The notes: generated by a model not told the origin, from the sequence alone. A DNA stretch of 52,460 nucleotides from an uncultured Prochlorococcus sp. (GCA_902526435.1 CABZLA010000006.1:1-52460); one strand, 5' to 3'; counted from the first letter of the stretch, positions 9,668 to 19,842 are shown. Translations and numbers: made by a program.

Positions 9668-11430
9668 TGTTTTATAAATCCTTAGCTATTGATAAAGTAA
9701 AAGAAGTACTCAAACATAATATTTTGCAATTAATTCCACCAATCACTCCATATATTAATAGATTTATTAAAGGTTTTATATGCATGATAATTTATGTAGC
9801 ATGTTGGCCAATATTAGCTTTTTTAGCTGGAAAATTAATACCTGCTATTGGATCTGGAGAAATATCAACTGTAAGTAAAATTATAATCAATTCTCTTATT
9901 ATATTTTTAATTCAAAAAACTGCTCAATATGCGCAAGATATTTATGTTGCAAAGCCTTCATTAGAAATAAGTGAAGTAATGAGACAAAATTTATTTAGTA
10001 AAATTCACAAAATAAAAATGAATTTTATCAACAACATTTCTGCAGGAGATATTACCTATAGGCTTACCGAGGATGCGGACAGAGTCAGTGAAGTAATTTA
10101 TAAAACATTTCAAGATACATTACCATGCGTGTTGCAATTATTAGCAGTAATTATCTATATGTTTTATTTAGATTGGTCGTTGACGATATCAACATTCATT
10201 TTAGCTCCAATAATTGTTTTATCAGTAAATAACTTTGGGAAAAGAGTTTTGATAGCATCTGAAAAAAGCCAAGAATCAACAAGTGATTTAGCGGGTTTAA
10301 TAGGAGAATCTATAAATGGAATTTCAACAATAAGATCATTTGCAGCAGAAAATTGGATTAAAGGTAGATTCAATAGAAGATTGAGAAGTAATAAACAAGC
10401 ACAATATAAGACACTTAAATTACTTGCTATCCAACATCCAATAGTAGGTTTTATTGAAGCTTTTGGAATATTGGCAATATTAGGTTTAGGAGCATTAAGA
10501 ATTAACCTTGGTCTTTTAAATAGCGAAGAATTTAGCAGTTTTTTTGCTGCAATATTAATGCTTATAGACCCAATTAGTCACATAAGTACAAACTTTAATG
10601 AGTATAAGCAAGCAGAGGCATCATTAAAAAGATTAAAAAAAATAAATATGCAACCAATTGAAAAAGACGAGCGGAATTTAGAAAAAATATCAAAAATAAA
10701 TGGGAAGATAGAGTTCAATAATGTTAGTTTTGAATATAAAAAGGATAATGAAGTTTTAAAAGATATCACTTTAAAAATTACAAGAGGTCAGGTAATTGCA
10801 TTTGTAGGATCATCAGGAGCTGGGAAAAGCACAATGATGTCTTTGATATTAAAATTCATAAGCCCTAAAATAGGTGATATATATATTGATGACAAAAACA
10901 TAAGATCTATAAGCTCAATAGATATAAGATCAAATATTGCCTTAGTTCAACAACAACCTTTTTTATTCTCTGGAAGAATAGTTGATGTGATAAAAATGGG
11001 AAGGAACTTTAGCGAAGAGGATGTAATTAAGTCTGCCAAGATTGCAAATGCTCATGAATTTATTCTTAAACTCCCTAGTAAATACGAGACAAATATTACC
11101 GAAAGAGGATCAAACTTTTCAGGAGGTCAGATTCAAAGATTAGCAATAGCTCGCGCGATATTAGGAAACCCATCTATACTTTTGTTAGATGAAGCTACTA
11201 GTGCATTAGATTCAGATTCAGAAGCAGAAGTTCAAAAAGGGCTAAATCAAGCAATGAATAACAGAACAGTTATAATCGTCGCTCATAGATTATCCACTAC
11301 CCAGGGAGCGGATAAAATAGTTGTTTTTGATAAAGGTAAAATTGTAGATAGTGGGAAACATATAGATTTGTTCAATAAAGATGGAATTTATAAAGAATTA
11401 TGTGAAAAACAGTTGATAAAGGTTACTTGA
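9667..11430 (+). CDS. ABC exporter, fused membrane and ATPase domains (multidrug/lipid type)
   Basis: This half-transporter has a six-helix exporter domain in the N-terminal 300 residues and an ATPase domain at the C-terminus: Walker A GSSGAGKST near residue 380, signature SGGQIQRLAIARA near 484, Walker B LLLDEATSALD near 504 and an H-loop in IVAHRLSTTQ. It works as a dimer; the substrate (lipid, peptide or drug) cannot be read from sequence. I place the start at the TTG at 9667. The open frame extends upstream to a TTG at 9610, but that would overlap the divergent S4 gene over its first third. The true start is uncertain by about 20 codons. Confidence 0.85.
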   Translation: MFYKSLAIDKVKEVLKHNILQLIPPITPYINRFIKGFICMIIYVACWPILAFLAGKLIPAIGSGEISTVSKIIINSLIIFLIQKTAQYAQDIYVAKPSLEISEVMRQNLFSKIHKIKMNFINNISAGDITYRLTEDADRVSEVIYKTFQDTLPCVLQLLAVIIYMFYLDWSLTISTFILAPIIVLSVNNFGKRVLIASEKSQESTSDLAGLIGESINGISTIRSFAAENWIKGRFNRRLRSNKQAQYKTLKLLAIQHPIVGFIEAFGILAILGLGALRINLGLLNSEEFSSFFAAILMLIDPISHISTNFNEYKQAEASLKRLKKINMQPIEKDERNLEKISKINGKIEFNNVSFEYKKDNEVLKDITLKITRGQVIAFVGSSGAGKSTMMSLILKFISPKIGDIYIDDKNIRSISSIDIRSNIALVQQQPFLFSGRIVDVIKMGRNFSEEDVIKSAKIANAHEFILKLPSKYETNITERGSNFSGGQIQRLAIARAILGNPSILLLDEATSALDSDSEAEVQKGLNQAMNNRTVIIVAHRLSTTQGADKIVVFDKGKIVDSGKHIDLFNKDGIYKELCEKQLIKVT

Positions 11431-11460
11431 TTGTATTTAATTTAATAAAAGATAAAATCA

Positions 11461-11675
11461 TGACTGAAAAAAACTTTGAAAATAAAAATCCAGTCCTAAC
11501 TTTTGAGGGCGGGAAATATAATATTAATGATTTAACGAGTGAAACAAAAGAACTAATTAAAGGATTACAAATAGCTGAAACTCAGCTAAAAATTCATGAA
11601 GACACATTTAAATTATTATCCATTGGTAGAAACTCCCTAACAAATCAATTAAGAGAGAAACTTAAAAATTTATGA
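11461..11675 (+). CDS. Small conserved protein, DUF6447-like
   Basis: The 71-residue product begins MTEKNFENKNPVLTFEGGKY and continues with a helical half rich in Leu and charged residues, including GLQIAETQLKIHEDTFKLL. The pattern (L-T-F-E-G-x-K-Y, then a heptad-like helix) resembles the picocyanobacterial family DUF6447. The frame stays open upstream to a TTG overlapping the exporter stop, but the ATG at 11461 fits the conserved beginning better. It follows the ABC exporter by 30 bases and may share its transcript. Function unknown. Confidence 0.65.
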
Positions 11676-11685
11676 ATAGATTCTA

Positions 11686-14600
11686 TTAGTTATGAATTTC
11701 CTGAAGTGATAAAGTATCAATTTTACTTAACCGTAATGATTTAATTGCCTGCAAAGCTGCTTTTGCTCCCGGAATAGTAGTAAAAGTAGGAATATTATAT
11801 TCTAAGGATGCTCTTCTGAGATAAGCATCATCATGGAGAGCTTGTGATCCAACTGGTGTATTAATAACTAATTGGATAAGACCAGAACGAATTGAATCTT
11901 CAATATTAGGTCTTCCTTCATGAACCTTTAAAACTTCATCAACTTCAATTCCTAAATTAAATAAATATTTAGCAGTACCCTTAGTCGCGACTAATTTAAA
12001 ACCTAAAACTATTAGTTCTCTTGCTATGTTCTCTAATTTCTCTTTATCTAAATCATTAGTTGATAAAAAAGCAACACCCTCAGAAGGGACACCATTTCCA
12101 GCAGCCAATTCAGATTTTGCATAAGCCAGGCCAAAATCATCTGCCAATCCCATTACTTCTCCTGTAGAACGCATCTCAGGGCCTAGTAAAGCATCAGAGC
12201 CAGGAAACCTTTTGAAAGGCAAAACAGCTTCCTTAACCGCTTGATATTTAGGTATTAGTTCTTTAGTAAAATTTATATCTTTTAAAGAGGATCCTTGCAT
12301 TAATTGAGTCGCCAATTTCGCAACAGGTTTACCAATAGCTTTGGAAACAAAAGGTATAGTTCTGGATGCTCGTGGATTAGCCTCAAGAATAAATAATTGA
12401 TTTTCTTCATTACTATGATTTCTAATTGCAAATTGCAAATTAATTAAGCCAACAACATTTAATCTATTTGCAATTAATTTTGTCCACTTTTTAACAGTAT
12501 CTAATGTTTGTTGGGATAAAGAAATTGAAGGAAGACAACATGCAGAATCACCAGAGTGGATTCCAGCAGGTTCTACATGCTCCATAAGACCTGCTATAAC
12601 AACCGAACCGGTTTTGTCACATAACGCATCAACATCAATTTCTATTGCATTACTTAAATATTGATCCAAAAGAATCGGATGATCTGGAGAAACTTTAACG
12701 GCCTCTTTTATATATCGAGATAAATCATTTTTATCTTTAACTATTTCCATAGCCCTTCCACCTAAAACATAAGAGGGTCTCACGACTAGAGGAAATCCTA
12801 TATTATTTGCAACTAATATTGCCTCTTCTTCATTACGCGCTATTCCATTGAGCGGTTGTCGTATATTTAATTCTTCTAGAATCTTTGTGAATTCTTCTCT
12901 ATCTTCTGCTATGTCAATTGAATGAGGAGATGTTCCAAGAATTTTTGATTTACATTTAATACCTTCCTTAGACTCCAACCAATTAGATAAGGGTAAAGAC
13001 AACTTAAGAGGTGTTTGTCCTCCAAATTGAACTATCAATCCATATGGATTTTCAGCCTCAATTATATTGAGAACATCTTCTAAAGTAACAGGCTCAAAAT
13101 ATAAAATATCGCTTGTATCATAATCAGTTGAAACAGTTTCAGGATTACTATTAACCATTATCGTTTGATAACCATTACTTGAAGCTTGATAAGAGGCATG
13201 ACAGCAACAGTAATCAAATTCAATACCTTGACCAATTCTATTAGGTCCACCTCCCAATATCATAATTTTTTTTAAATACTTTTCGTTAGCGGCTGAAATT
13301 TCATTGTCATTAATATTTAAATCATTATCTAAAAAAGCTTCTTCATAGCTTGAATAATGGTAGGGAGTTTCAGATGAAAACTCAGCAGAACAAGTATCCA
13401 CAGTTTTGTAGAGTGGTAAAACTTTCAATTTTTTTCGATAATTTCTTACTTCAAAAAATTCAGAGTTAGTTAATTTTGCAATCTGTTGATCTGAAAAGCC
13501 CAATTGCTTTGCATTTAACATTAAATCTCTATCAATTCGAGTAAGTTCATTGTCTTTTAAAAAATCATTCTGAAAATTAAAAATATTTCGCAATTTCTCA
13601 ATAAACCACAAATCTATATTCGTTATTTCATTAATATAAGAATTAGTCTTACCAGATTCCATTGCTTTTTTTAATATTAATATCCTTTCAGCAGTTGGGT
13701 TACGTAAATTATTTTTTAAATCATTATCGTTATTAAAATCTTCAATAGAATCACATTCCCAACCGAAAATACCAATTTCTAAAGATCTCAAAGCTTTTTG
13801 AAAAGATTCTTCAAAGGATCGGCCAATTGCCATTGACTCTCCAACAGATTTCATTGATGTATTTAAAATGTTTGAAGAACCTTTAAACTTTTCAAAAGCA
13901 AATCTTGGTACCTTTGTTACAACGTAATCAATTGAGGGTTCAAAGCATGCAGGCGTTTTTTTAGTAATATCATTAATAATTTCATCAAGTGTGTACCCCA
14001 CAGATAACAAAGCCGCAATCTTAGCTATAGGAAAACCTGTAGCTTTACTAGCTAATGCAGAAGATCTACTTACCCTTGGGTTCATCTCGATAACTATTAC
14101 ATCACCATTTTTTGGATTTACCGCAAATTGTATATTACTTCCTCCTGTTTCAACACCTACCTCTCTTATTATTTTTAATGATAAATCTCTTAGTCTTTGG
14201 TATTCTTTGTCAGTTAATGTTTGAGCGGGGGCCACCGTAATTGAGTCACCAGTGTGAACACCCATTGGGTCTAAATTTTCAATACTGCAAATTATAACAA
14301 CATTATCAGCTGTATCTCTCATAACTTCTAATTCAAACTCTTTCCAACCTATTAATGATTTTTCAATTAAAATTTGATTACTTGGACTTTCATCTAAACC
14401 AGATTTGCAAAGATCATTAAATTCTTCAAGATTGTATGCTATTCCCCCTCCAACTCCACCTAAAGTAAAAGCTGGTCTTATGATTAGCGGGTATGAATTT
14501 ATTTGCTTAGATACTTCTCTTGCTTCGAATAAATCAGAAGCGATCCCTGAAGGACAAACATTTACATTTATGTTTTCCATCGATTCTTTAAATAGTTTTC

Positions 14601-14985
14601 TATCTTCAGCCTTGTTAATAGCTTTTAAATCAGCTCCTATTAATTCAACATTATTATTTATCAAAAAATCAGATTCAGAGAGTTTTACTGCAAGATTCAA
14701 GGCAGTCTGACCACCCATTGTAGGAAGAATCGCATCAGGTTTTTCCTTTAAAATTATTTGTGAAACTATTTCTGGAGTCAAAGGTTCAATATAGGTTTTA
14801 TTTGCGATTTCAGGATCAGTCATTATTGAAGCTGGATTAGAATTAATTAAAATAATTTCATATCCAGCTTTTCTTAAAGCTTTACAAGCTTGAGTACCTG
14901 AATAATCAAATTCACATGCTTGTCCTATAACAATTGGACCTGAACCAAGAATTAGGATTTTTTTAAGATCACCTCTTTGAGGCAT
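11686..14985 (-). CDS. carB: Carbamoyl-phosphate synthase large subunit
   Basis: CarB makes carbamoyl phosphate from glutamine-derived ammonia, bicarbonate and two ATP, feeding arginine and pyrimidine synthesis; it pairs with CarA, which is not in this window. The 1099-residue product has the duplicated ATP-grasp architecture. The N-half starts [20 protein letters not shown] and the C-half [20 protein letters not shown] (near residue 570). Each half also has [19 protein letters not shown] or the equivalent [19 protein letters not shown]. The last 140 residues form the MGS-like allosteric domain. The length is normal. It converges with the small gene to its left. Confidence 0.98.
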   Translation of the reverse strand: MPQRGDLKKILILGSGPIVIGQACEFDYSGTQACKALRKAGYEIILINSNPASIMTDPEIANKTYIEPLTPEIVSQIILKEKPDAILPTMGGQTALNLAVKLSESDFLINNNVELIGADLKAINKAEDRKLFKESMENINVNVCPSGIASDLFEAREVSKQINSYPLIIRPAFTLGGVGGGIAYNLEEFNDLCKSGLDESPSNQILIEKSLIGWKEFELEVMRDTADNVVIICSIENLDPMGVHTGDSITVAPAQTLTDKEYQRLRDLSLKIIREVGVETGGSNIQFAVNPKNGDVIVIEMNPRVSRSSALASKATGFPIAKIAALLSVGYTLDEIINDITKKTPACFEPSIDYVVTKVPRFAFEKFKGSSNILNTSMKSVGESMAIGRSFEESFQKALRSLEIGIFGWECDSIEDFNNDNDLKNNLRNPTAERILILKKAMESGKTNSYINEITNIDLWFIEKLRNIFNFQNDFLKDNELTRIDRDLMLNAKQLGFSDQQIAKLTNSEFFEVRNYRKKLKVLPLYKTVDTCSAEFSSETPYHYSSYEEAFLDNDLNINDNEISAANEKYLKKIMILGGGPNRIGQGIEFDYCCCHASYQASSNGYQTIMVNSNPETVSTDYDTSDILYFEPVTLEDVLNIIEAENPYGLIVQFGGQTPLKLSLPLSNWLESKEGIKCKSKILGTSPHSIDIAEDREEFTKILEELNIRQPLNGIARNEEEAILVANNIGFPLVVRPSYVLGGRAMEIVKDKNDLSRYIKEAVKVSPDHPILLDQYLSNAIEIDVDALCDKTGSVVIAGLMEHVEPAGIHSGDSACCLPSISLSQQTLDTVKKWTKLIANRLNVVGLINLQFAIRNHSNEENQLFILEANPRASRTIPFVSKAIGKPVAKLATQLMQGSSLKDINFTKELIPKYQAVKEAVLPFKRFPGSDALLGPEMRSTGEVMGLADDFGLAYAKSELAAGNGVPSEGVAFLSTNDLDKEKLENIARELIVLGFKLVATKGTAKYLFNLGIEVDEVLKVHEGRPNIEDSIRSGLIQLVINTPVGSQALHDDAYLRRASLEYNIPTFTTIPGAKAALQAIKSLRLSKIDTLSLQEIHN

Positions 14986-15093
14986 AATTAGAGAAATTCA
15001 TTTATTTAATGCTACTTACAAATCATCAGTTGTTAATCAAGTTACTTGAAAAGCAACATTTGTTTCTATAGTATTGATAATAAAACATAATTT

Positions 15094-15732
15094 ATGAGCG
15101 AACTTCAGCGACTTAAAAGTTTGTTGCCTCCGGAGAATGAAAGTTGGGTTTTTATTGAAGCTGCCGCCGCCATAGATCCTCCATTGATTACATTGGAGGA
15201 GATTGGACGTGACGAAGTTGAAATTCAAATAAATTTAGAAGAATGGGATAATTATGCAATAGATCATAGAAATTTATTGTTTTGGCATGAAGTAGGAAAG
15301 ATTCAAAATGATGCAATACCACGAGACGGATGGGAAATGGCAGCTTTAGCAATAGGCCTTGGTGGAGCTATAGGTGAACTATGGGTGCAAGATGGATTAC
15401 TTTTAATTCTAGCTCTTGGCTTATCAGGTTTTGCAGGATATAGACTTTACATAAAAAATAATTCTGAGAAAAGATTACAAGATGCTATTTTTGCAGATGA
15501 AAGAGCCATAGACCTTGCCTGTAGATTTGGATATAGTATTCCAAATGCTTATAAAAGCCTTGGCGGGGCTTTAAAAGAGCTAATAGAAAAAACTAGAAAA
15601 AAGAAAAAAAGAATAATATTTGAAGATAGATTAGAGGCACTAAGAAAAAGTGCTGAAAAAGCTAGGTCAGAATTATCACAACAAGAGGGTTCAGACAAAT
15701 CAGTTTCAAGTGAAAACGTTTATGGACAATAA
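15094..15732 (+). CDS. DUF3318 family membrane protein
   Basis: The 212-residue protein starts MSELQRLKSLLPPENESWVF, a typical DUF3318 opening, and has one or two hydrophobic segments between residues about 84 and 118 (AALAIGLGGAIGEL, LLLILALGLSGFAGY). The C-terminal half is highly basic and helical, ending in a Lys/Arg/Glu-rich coiled stretch. The family is cyanobacterial and uncharacterised. It is the first gene of a plus-strand run with rsfS, CGLD27 and asparaginase; its last four codons overlap the rsfS start, implying translational coupling. Confidence 0.8.
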   Translation: MSELQRLKSLLPPENESWVFIEAAAAIDPPLITLEEIGRDEVEIQINLEEWDNYAIDHRNLLFWHEVGKIQNDAIPRDGWEMAALAIGLGGAIGELWVQDGLLLILALGLSGFAGYRLYIKNNSEKRLQDAIFADERAIDLACRFGYSIPNAYKSLGGALKELIEKTRKKKKRIIFEDRLEALRKSAEKARSELSQQEGSDKSVSSENVYGQ

Positions 15733-16066
15733 ATTGTTAGTTTTAATGGCGGCTAAAGCCTGTGATATAAAGAAGGCACAAGAGATAAAATTGATTAAAA
15801 TTGATAAAGTTTCATATATCAGTGAATGGATACTTATAGCCGAAGGCTTATCAGATGTTCAAGTTAGATCAATTACTAATTCTGTCGAGGTAGAACTAAG
15901 AGAAAAAGCAAAGGTTGAACCAATTAGAAAAGAAGGAGTTAGCGAAGCAAAATGGGCACTACTTGATTATGGTGATTTAATAGTAAATATTTTTCAACCC
16001 GAAATAAGAAAGTTCTATGACCTTGAATCATTTTGGAGTAATGGAGATGACCTTAATTTTCCATAA
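15722..16066 (+). CDS. rsfS: Ribosomal silencing factor RsfS (Iojap family)
   Basis: RsfS binds ribosomal protein L14 on the large subunit and blocks subunit joining under poor nutrition. The 114-residue product starts at the ATG at 15722 (MDNKLLVLMAAKACDIKKAQ), which overlaps the preceding stop by 11 bases. It shows the Iojap core: A-x-x-A-x-x-K-K-A-x-x-I, SEWILIAEGLSDVQVRSI and a C-terminal W-A-L-L-D-Y-G-D-L-I-V-N-I-F followed by FYDLESFW. An upstream in-frame extension exists but is only read-through of the neighbour. The length is normal for cyanobacterial RsfS. Confidence 0.93.
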   Translation: MDNKLLVLMAAKACDIKKAQEIKLIKIDKVSYISEWILIAEGLSDVQVRSITNSVEVELREKAKVEPIRKEGVSEAKWALLDYGDLIVNIFQPEIRKFYDLESFWSNGDDLNFP

Positions 16067-16075
16067 TAAATATTG

Positions 16076-16570
16076 ATGAATCAATTTAACTGCCCAGTAC
16101 CTAAAGATCAACAGCCTACAAATGAATTTATCGAATTATCAAAATCTAAAATATTTACTTGGCCAAAATCAAAGAAATCTTTTTCCTTTATCTTAATAAA
16201 GTTTTGGATGGCAACATTTTTTATATTTGTTGTAATTTCTTCAGGAAGTACATATTTTGAAACTTCAACATTAAAGTACATTTTATTAAGCTTTTTTACT
16301 AGTTTATCTTTACCATTCCTTTTCTCTATAAGGTTATATCTTGGTTGGAACCACATATTTAAAAGGTTAACCTCAGAAAAAGTTGAATACGAAGAATCAG
16401 GTTGGTATGACGGACAAATATGGATCAAACCACTTAAATTAAAGGAAAAAGAATCATTAATAGCATTATTAGAAGTAAAACCAATTTTAAAAAATTTAAT
16501 TCAAATTTTATCTGTCATTATTATTGTTGCATTAATTGGAATTTTACTTTTCCAAAACAATAATCTCTAA
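16076..16570 (+). CDS. CGLD27-family (DUF1230) membrane protein
   Basis: The product begins MNQFNCPVPKDQQPTNEFIE and has hydrophobic helices around residues 40-60, 70-90 and 140-160. The N-terminal CPVPxxQxPxxEF motif and the middle RLYLGWNHIFKRL and EESGWYDGQIW are signatures of the CGLD27/DUF1230 family, conserved across cyanobacteria and plastids. The plant and algal members are linked to the green lineage and stress; the molecular role is unknown. I start at the ATG at 16076; a TTG lies one codon earlier. It sits between rsfS and the asparaginase gene. Confidence 0.88.
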   Translation: MNQFNCPVPKDQQPTNEFIELSKSKIFTWPKSKKSFSFILIKFWMATFFIFVVISSGSTYFETSTLKYILLSFFTSLSLPFLFSIRLYLGWNHIFKRLTSEKVEYEESGWYDGQIWIKPLKLKEKESLIALLEVKPILKNLIQILSVIIIVALIGILLFQNNNL

Positions 16571-16571
16571 A

Positions 16572-17537
16572 ATGAGTTCCAATTTTAAAAATTTATACAC
16601 GTCAAATAATCCTCCCTTAGAGATGATATTAATGAGAGGTTCAAAACTAGAATCGATTCATAAAGTACATGCAGTAATTAGTGACAAAAAAGGAAGAGTG
16701 TTAATGTGTGCTGGTAATCCAGAATATAAAAGCTTCATTAGATCTGCCTTAAAGCCTTTTCAAGCAATTCCATTTGTGAGTAGTGGCGCTGCATCAAAAA
16801 TCAAGGATTCATCAAAGTCAATTGCCTTATCCTGTGGATCTCACAGCGGATCTAAATACCACGCAAGAGAAGCTTTTAAAATTTTGTGGGAATATAATAT
16901 AGACATCAATAATCTCAAATGTCCCTTAAAAAATACAAGTTCCTTAGAACATAATTGTTCTGGCAAGCATGCAGCATTTCTTGCAACATGTAAAAAATTA
17001 AATTGGCCTTTAGAAAGTTATCTGAAGGGAGATCATCCTCTTCAAGTAGAAATCTTTAGGATAATATCGGAACTTCTTCAAATTCCATTGGAGCAAATAT
17101 ATGCAGAGAGAGATGACTGTGGAGCTCCAACCCTTTATATGAAAATACTCGAAATGGCAAAATTATATTCACTATTAAGTAGTTCAGATAATGCAGAATT
17201 AGAACAAATAAGTAGAGCGATGACAACTAATCCAGCAATGATAAGCGACCACAATACATTTGACACGGAAGTTATACAAGCATCACATGGGCAAGTTATA
17301 AGCAAGGGAGGAGCGGAAGGAATACAGTGTTTTTGTAAAGTAAATGAAGGAATGGGTTTAGCTTTAAAAGTTGAAGATGGATCAAAAAGAGCAAAACAAT
17401 CAGTGGGTCTACATATTTTAAAACAATTAGAATGGATTTCTGAATTAAGAATACAAGATATAAAAGACAAGATCATAAAATTACCTGAAGGGGTTCAAAT
17501 TGAAGTTAAAGGTCAATTAAAATTCCAAGAATCCTAA
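16572..17537 (+). CDS. L-asparaginase II family protein
   Basis: The 321-residue product belongs to the Asparaginase_II family (thermolabile type, distinct from the AnsA/AnsB fold). Visible markers are ESIHKVHAVISDKKGRVL near the start, FIRSALKPFQAIPF, SIALSCGSHSG, HNCSGKHAAFL, the DDCGAPT segment, and a C-terminal KGGAEGIQCF. It is predicted to hydrolyse asparagine to aspartate and ammonia, possibly with loose specificity. The start is the ATG one base after the CGLD27 stop; an open frame upstream overlaps that gene and is not needed. It is the last protein gene before the tRNA and accessory region. Confidence 0.9.
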   Translation: MSSNFKNLYTSNNPPLEMILMRGSKLESIHKVHAVISDKKGRVLMCAGNPEYKSFIRSALKPFQAIPFVSSGAASKIKDSSKSIALSCGSHSGSKYHAREAFKILWEYNIDINNLKCPLKNTSSLEHNCSGKHAAFLATCKKLNWPLESYLKGDHPLQVEIFRIISELLQIPLEQIYAERDDCGAPTLYMKILEMAKLYSLLSSSDNAELEQISRAMTTNPAMISDHNTFDTEVIQASHGQVISKGGAEGIQCFCKVNEGMGLALKVEDGSKRAKQSVGLHILKQLEWISELRIQDIKDKIIKLPEGVQIEVKGQLKFQES

Positions 17538-17581
17538 AAAAATAAAAAAAGAACCCGTTCAGATGTATGCTATGTATATAT

Positions 17582-17658
<77 letters not shown>

Positions 17659-17664
17659 ATTATG

Positions 17665-17687
17665 AGCAGCTTTAGGGCTGCTTTTTT
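17665..17687 (+). terminator. Rho-independent terminator of tRNA-fMet
   Basis: A six-base stem, AGCAGC (17665-17670) with GCTGCT (17677-17682) around a TTTAGG loop, runs straight into six T residues. It lies seven bases after the tRNA end. Confidence 0.85.
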
Positions 17688-18689
17688 AGTAACTACAATC
17701 GATATCAGCGATAATTTTTTTTTATATTTTATATATGGGTGGCGTGGTGGTAAATCGACTTTGCCTATAAAAAATAAGACACCTCGCAAATTTTCCTAAA
17801 AGTTTAGAGCTGATTAATTTTATAGATAGGAGTTGAATGCAAGCTTCTATAACTGGACTAGGTATGTCTCTACTTTGATGTTTATTTTTCTTGTGAAGTG
17901 ATCACAGGGTGACTGATTGTAATGCATCATTATTTTTTTTGAATTACCACCAAACTAAAAGAGGTTCAGATCCACTTGGATATATTGTCTTATTAAATTT
18001 GTTGTTGTTTTTTATTTATTAGTTTTATGAGTGTTAGGAACATAGTTTTCTTAAATTATTAAATAGTTCAAAATGAAATAAATGTTTTGATTATTGGATA
18101 TAAAGGTTTTGTATATTGCTAATACAATTCGAATAAGGTTATTTAGGTCAGTTACTAAATCCTCGTGGAAAAGACATTAGTAAATTTCTTTTACTGGTTA
18201 TTAATAAAAGTAGCCGAATCCCATTACGGTGAATCTTTGGTTCCAGTAAAAGTACCTTCTAATACGATCAAACGTTTTTATTAAATTTTCTAGGTTTTTT
18301 TAAGGTATGAATTAAAAAGTTATTTTTTTGCATCTAATGCTTTTACTAAAGTGTCATATCCAATTAATGACTTTTTACATGGAGATCTAACATTGCTATT
18401 TTAGCACTGATAGATCCACTTATGGAACTATATTTATAAATCAATTCAATAACTCCAACAATAGACTAATATGTGAATTAGAGGAAAAATAAACAGAATC
18501 AATGGAATAAGTGAAGATAGACATCTCTTATGGCAACTAATTTTTAATACTATAAATTAAACATATTTATATTTTATTAAAGGCAATACTTAATAAATTA
18601 AGTTATTAAAGATATTTTTAAATTGAAAATAAATTCGCAGGGATGGAGTTTAATTTTTATTATTTATACAAATAGGATATCTTTTTATT
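17688..18689. other. Gene-free, degenerate spacer at the island's left edge
   Basis: About 1 kb has no ORF that I can defend. It holds only tiny frames (a 13-codon one at 17836 and an 11-codon one at 17736) and one protein-like stretch without a usable start near 18310-18400, ending D-F-L-H-G-D-L-T-L-L-F before a TAG. There is also a 10-base inverted repeat, CTTTTACTGG at 18188-18197 with CCAGTAAAAG at 18243-18252. It looks like decayed coding DNA, with possible small RNA elements (see the hairpin at 18152). Confidence 0.5.
18152..18183 (+). repeat. Hairpin with shared loop motif, copy A of a two-copy element
   Basis: TTACTAA (18152-18158) pairs with TTAGTAA (18177-18183). The left arm and loop contain ACTAAATCCTCGTGGA (18154-18169), a 16-base sequence that occurs again on the opposite strand at 23232-23247 inside a different, stronger hairpin. 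The stems differ but both pair, which points to a conserved structure rather than a chance repeat. The function is unknown; a small RNA, a terminator remnant or a recombination site are possibilities. Confidence 0.5.
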
Positions 18690-18827
18690 TTGGATAAAGA
18701 TGAAAGAGGGAAAAAATATAAATCAATTTCTAGCCAAAAAAGACAAGAGCTTATTTTAAAGAAGATGAAAGCTAAAGTCACAGAAGTAGGAAATGGAGTT
18801 CCAGATAAAAAATATTATAGTGATTAG
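18690..18827 (+). CDS. Small basic hypothetical protein (possibly a decayed longer gene)
   Basis: A TTG-started frame encodes 45 residues, Lys-rich and helical at first (DERGKKYKSISSQKRQEL) and ending GNGVPDKKYYSD. After the TAG the same frame continues with one more stop (TAG at 18834) and then about 20 protein-like residues (LFHIANYFPELRDKKIIEYL). The region may therefore be the remains of a longer gene interrupted by two amber codons, or a genuine mini-protein followed by chance reading. No family was recognised. Confidence 0.4.
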   Translation: MDKDERGKKYKSISSQKRQELILKKMKAKVTEVGNGVPDKKYYSD

Positions 18828-18948
18828 GTTTATTAGTTATTCCATATTGCTAATTACTTTCCAGAATTAAGAGATAAAAAAATAATTGAATACTTGACGA
18901 TCAAGCTTACATGTATTTATATTAGTAGTACAAGTGTATTATTTAGAA

Positions 18949-19242
18949 ATGGTATTCGGAGGCGCACATGTTTGGACTAATTTTTCTTATGGGTATCGTA
19001 ATGATTCCCCAACTGGTTGGCTACTTAACCCCAACCGTACCAGACTAATTTTATTTACAAGAAATAAGAAATCTGCCAGAAACAATATCAGGATTTTTGC
19101 ACATTCATATCAATCAAATGATCTTGGTGAACCCATGGCAATTAAATCATCAAGTCTAATGCATTTGGATGATGCTTGGGATAAATGGCATGACCTTCAG
19201 TTACAAGGTTGGACTTTTGAAGAACTTGAATTACCTGAATAA
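18949..19242 (+). CDS. DUF1651-like small protein
   Basis: Starting at the ATG at 18949, the product has 97 residues: MVFGGAHVWTNF at the start, then GWLLNPNRTRLILF, a variable middle, and a C-terminus with A-W-D-K-W-H-D-L-Q-L-Q-G-W. The two-part pattern (GWL with a strand, then A-x-x-x-W-x-x-L-x-x-x-G-W) is characteristic of DUF1651, common in Prochlorococcus and Synechococcus accessory regions. Role unknown. A GTG five codons upstream is the alternative start. Two further small genes follow directly, so this may be a short operon. Confidence 0.65.
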   Translation: MVFGGAHVWTNFSYGYRNDSPTGWLLNPNRTRLILFTRNKKSARNNIRIFAHSYQSNDLGEPMAIKSSSLMHLDDAWDKWHDLQLQGWTFEELELPE

Positions 19243-19244
19243 GT

Positions 19245-19370
19245 ATGAAAAAACAAAATCTTATTATCAAAGAAAAGATCCAAAAAAGACATGAAAATAT
19301 CTACTCTAGACCCTCCAAATTATTAGCACAATTTGTTAATGGTTTTGTAATTGAGTTTGATGAAGTTTAA
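19245..19370 (+). CDS. Hypothetical mini-protein (41 aa)
   Basis: The ATG lies two bases after the stop of the DUF1651-like gene. The product is Lys-rich at first (MKKQNLIIKEKIQKRHEN) and ends QFVNGFVIEFDEV. The tight spacing to the genes on both sides argues that it is translated, as part of a three-gene string. No homologous family was recognised. Confidence 0.5.
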   Translation: MKKQNLIIKEKIQKRHENIYSRPSKLLAQFVNGFVIEFDEV

Positions 19371-19374
19371 GCAT

Positions 19375-19527
19375 ATGAATCATAAAGAATTAGTTGATCA
19401 AGTTTCCGCAAATTTATTTAATCAAAGTGGAAAGATAGAAAGCCAAAGATCTTGGCTTGCTATGAGAAATTATTTAGAGCAATTAGATAGCGAGCAGCTA
19501 AAGTTGATGCTTAAAGAATTAAATTGA
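19375..19527 (+). CDS. Hypothetical helical mini-protein (50 aa)
   Basis: The frame starts MNHKELVDQVSANLFNQSGK and continues with RSWLAMRNYLEQLDSEQLKL, giving an amphipathic, wholly helical prediction with a regular Leu spacing. It starts four bases after the preceding mini-gene and is the last of the DUF1651-headed trio. Soluble, no Cys. No family recognised. Confidence 0.55.
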   Translation: MNHKELVDQVSANLFNQSGKIESQRSWLAMRNYLEQLDSEQLKLMLKELN

Positions 19528-19734
19528 AATCAACAGAGGCTAAATTCATCTCCGTTCAGATCAACATATAATAGGTTTAAATCCGGTCAGGAATATCATA
19601 GGTAAAATTATTAAATCTTATACATTTATGTACCATTTCTGTATATTAAATACTATATAAACATTGATAGAGGTCAATTTCTTTACATTTATTAATAGTC
19701 GTGTTATATTTGTTTACATAATCAAATTTTAATT

Positions 19735-19842
19735 ATGACACCTGACGCAGAAAGATTTAACGGCTTAGCAGCAATGCTTGGTTTCGTAGCAGCAGTTGGC
19801 GCATACGTAACAACTGGTCAAATAATACCTGGTTTCTTCTAA
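19735..19842 (+). CDS. hli: High-light-inducible protein (35 aa, minimal Hlip)
   Basis: Hlips are one-helix members of the LHC superfamily that bind chlorophyll and carotenoid at photosystem assembly or repair sites and protect under excess light. This 35-residue form opens MTPDAERFNGLAAMLGF and ends TGQIIPGFF. The ExxN-x-x-A-M-x-G-F chlorophyll motif is kept except that the usual Arg after Asn-Gly is Leu. Its stop overlaps the next start (TAATG), so hli1 and hli2 are translationally coupled. The 207-base AT-rich spacer upstream presumably holds the cluster promoter. Confidence 0.9.
   Translation: MTPDAERFNGLAAMLGFVAAVGAYVTTGQIIPGFF

Noticed and set aside
15037-15228. Minus-strand frame of 63 codons opposite the DUF3318 start
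   Set aside because: It lies antisense to a real gene and has no recognisable fold; it is the reverse-strand shadow of the DUF3318 gene.
17135-17476. Minus-strand frame of 113 codons opposite the asparaginase gene
   Set aside because: Entirely antisense to a strongly conserved enzyme, with Cys/Phe/Ser-rich composition typical of shadow translation.
17736-17771. An 11-codon frame (MGGVVVNRLCL) just after the tRNA
   Set aside because: Too short to support; the GC-rich patch GGTGGCGTGGTGG may instead be a remnant of an RNA or a tRNA-proximal scar, but no structure was found.
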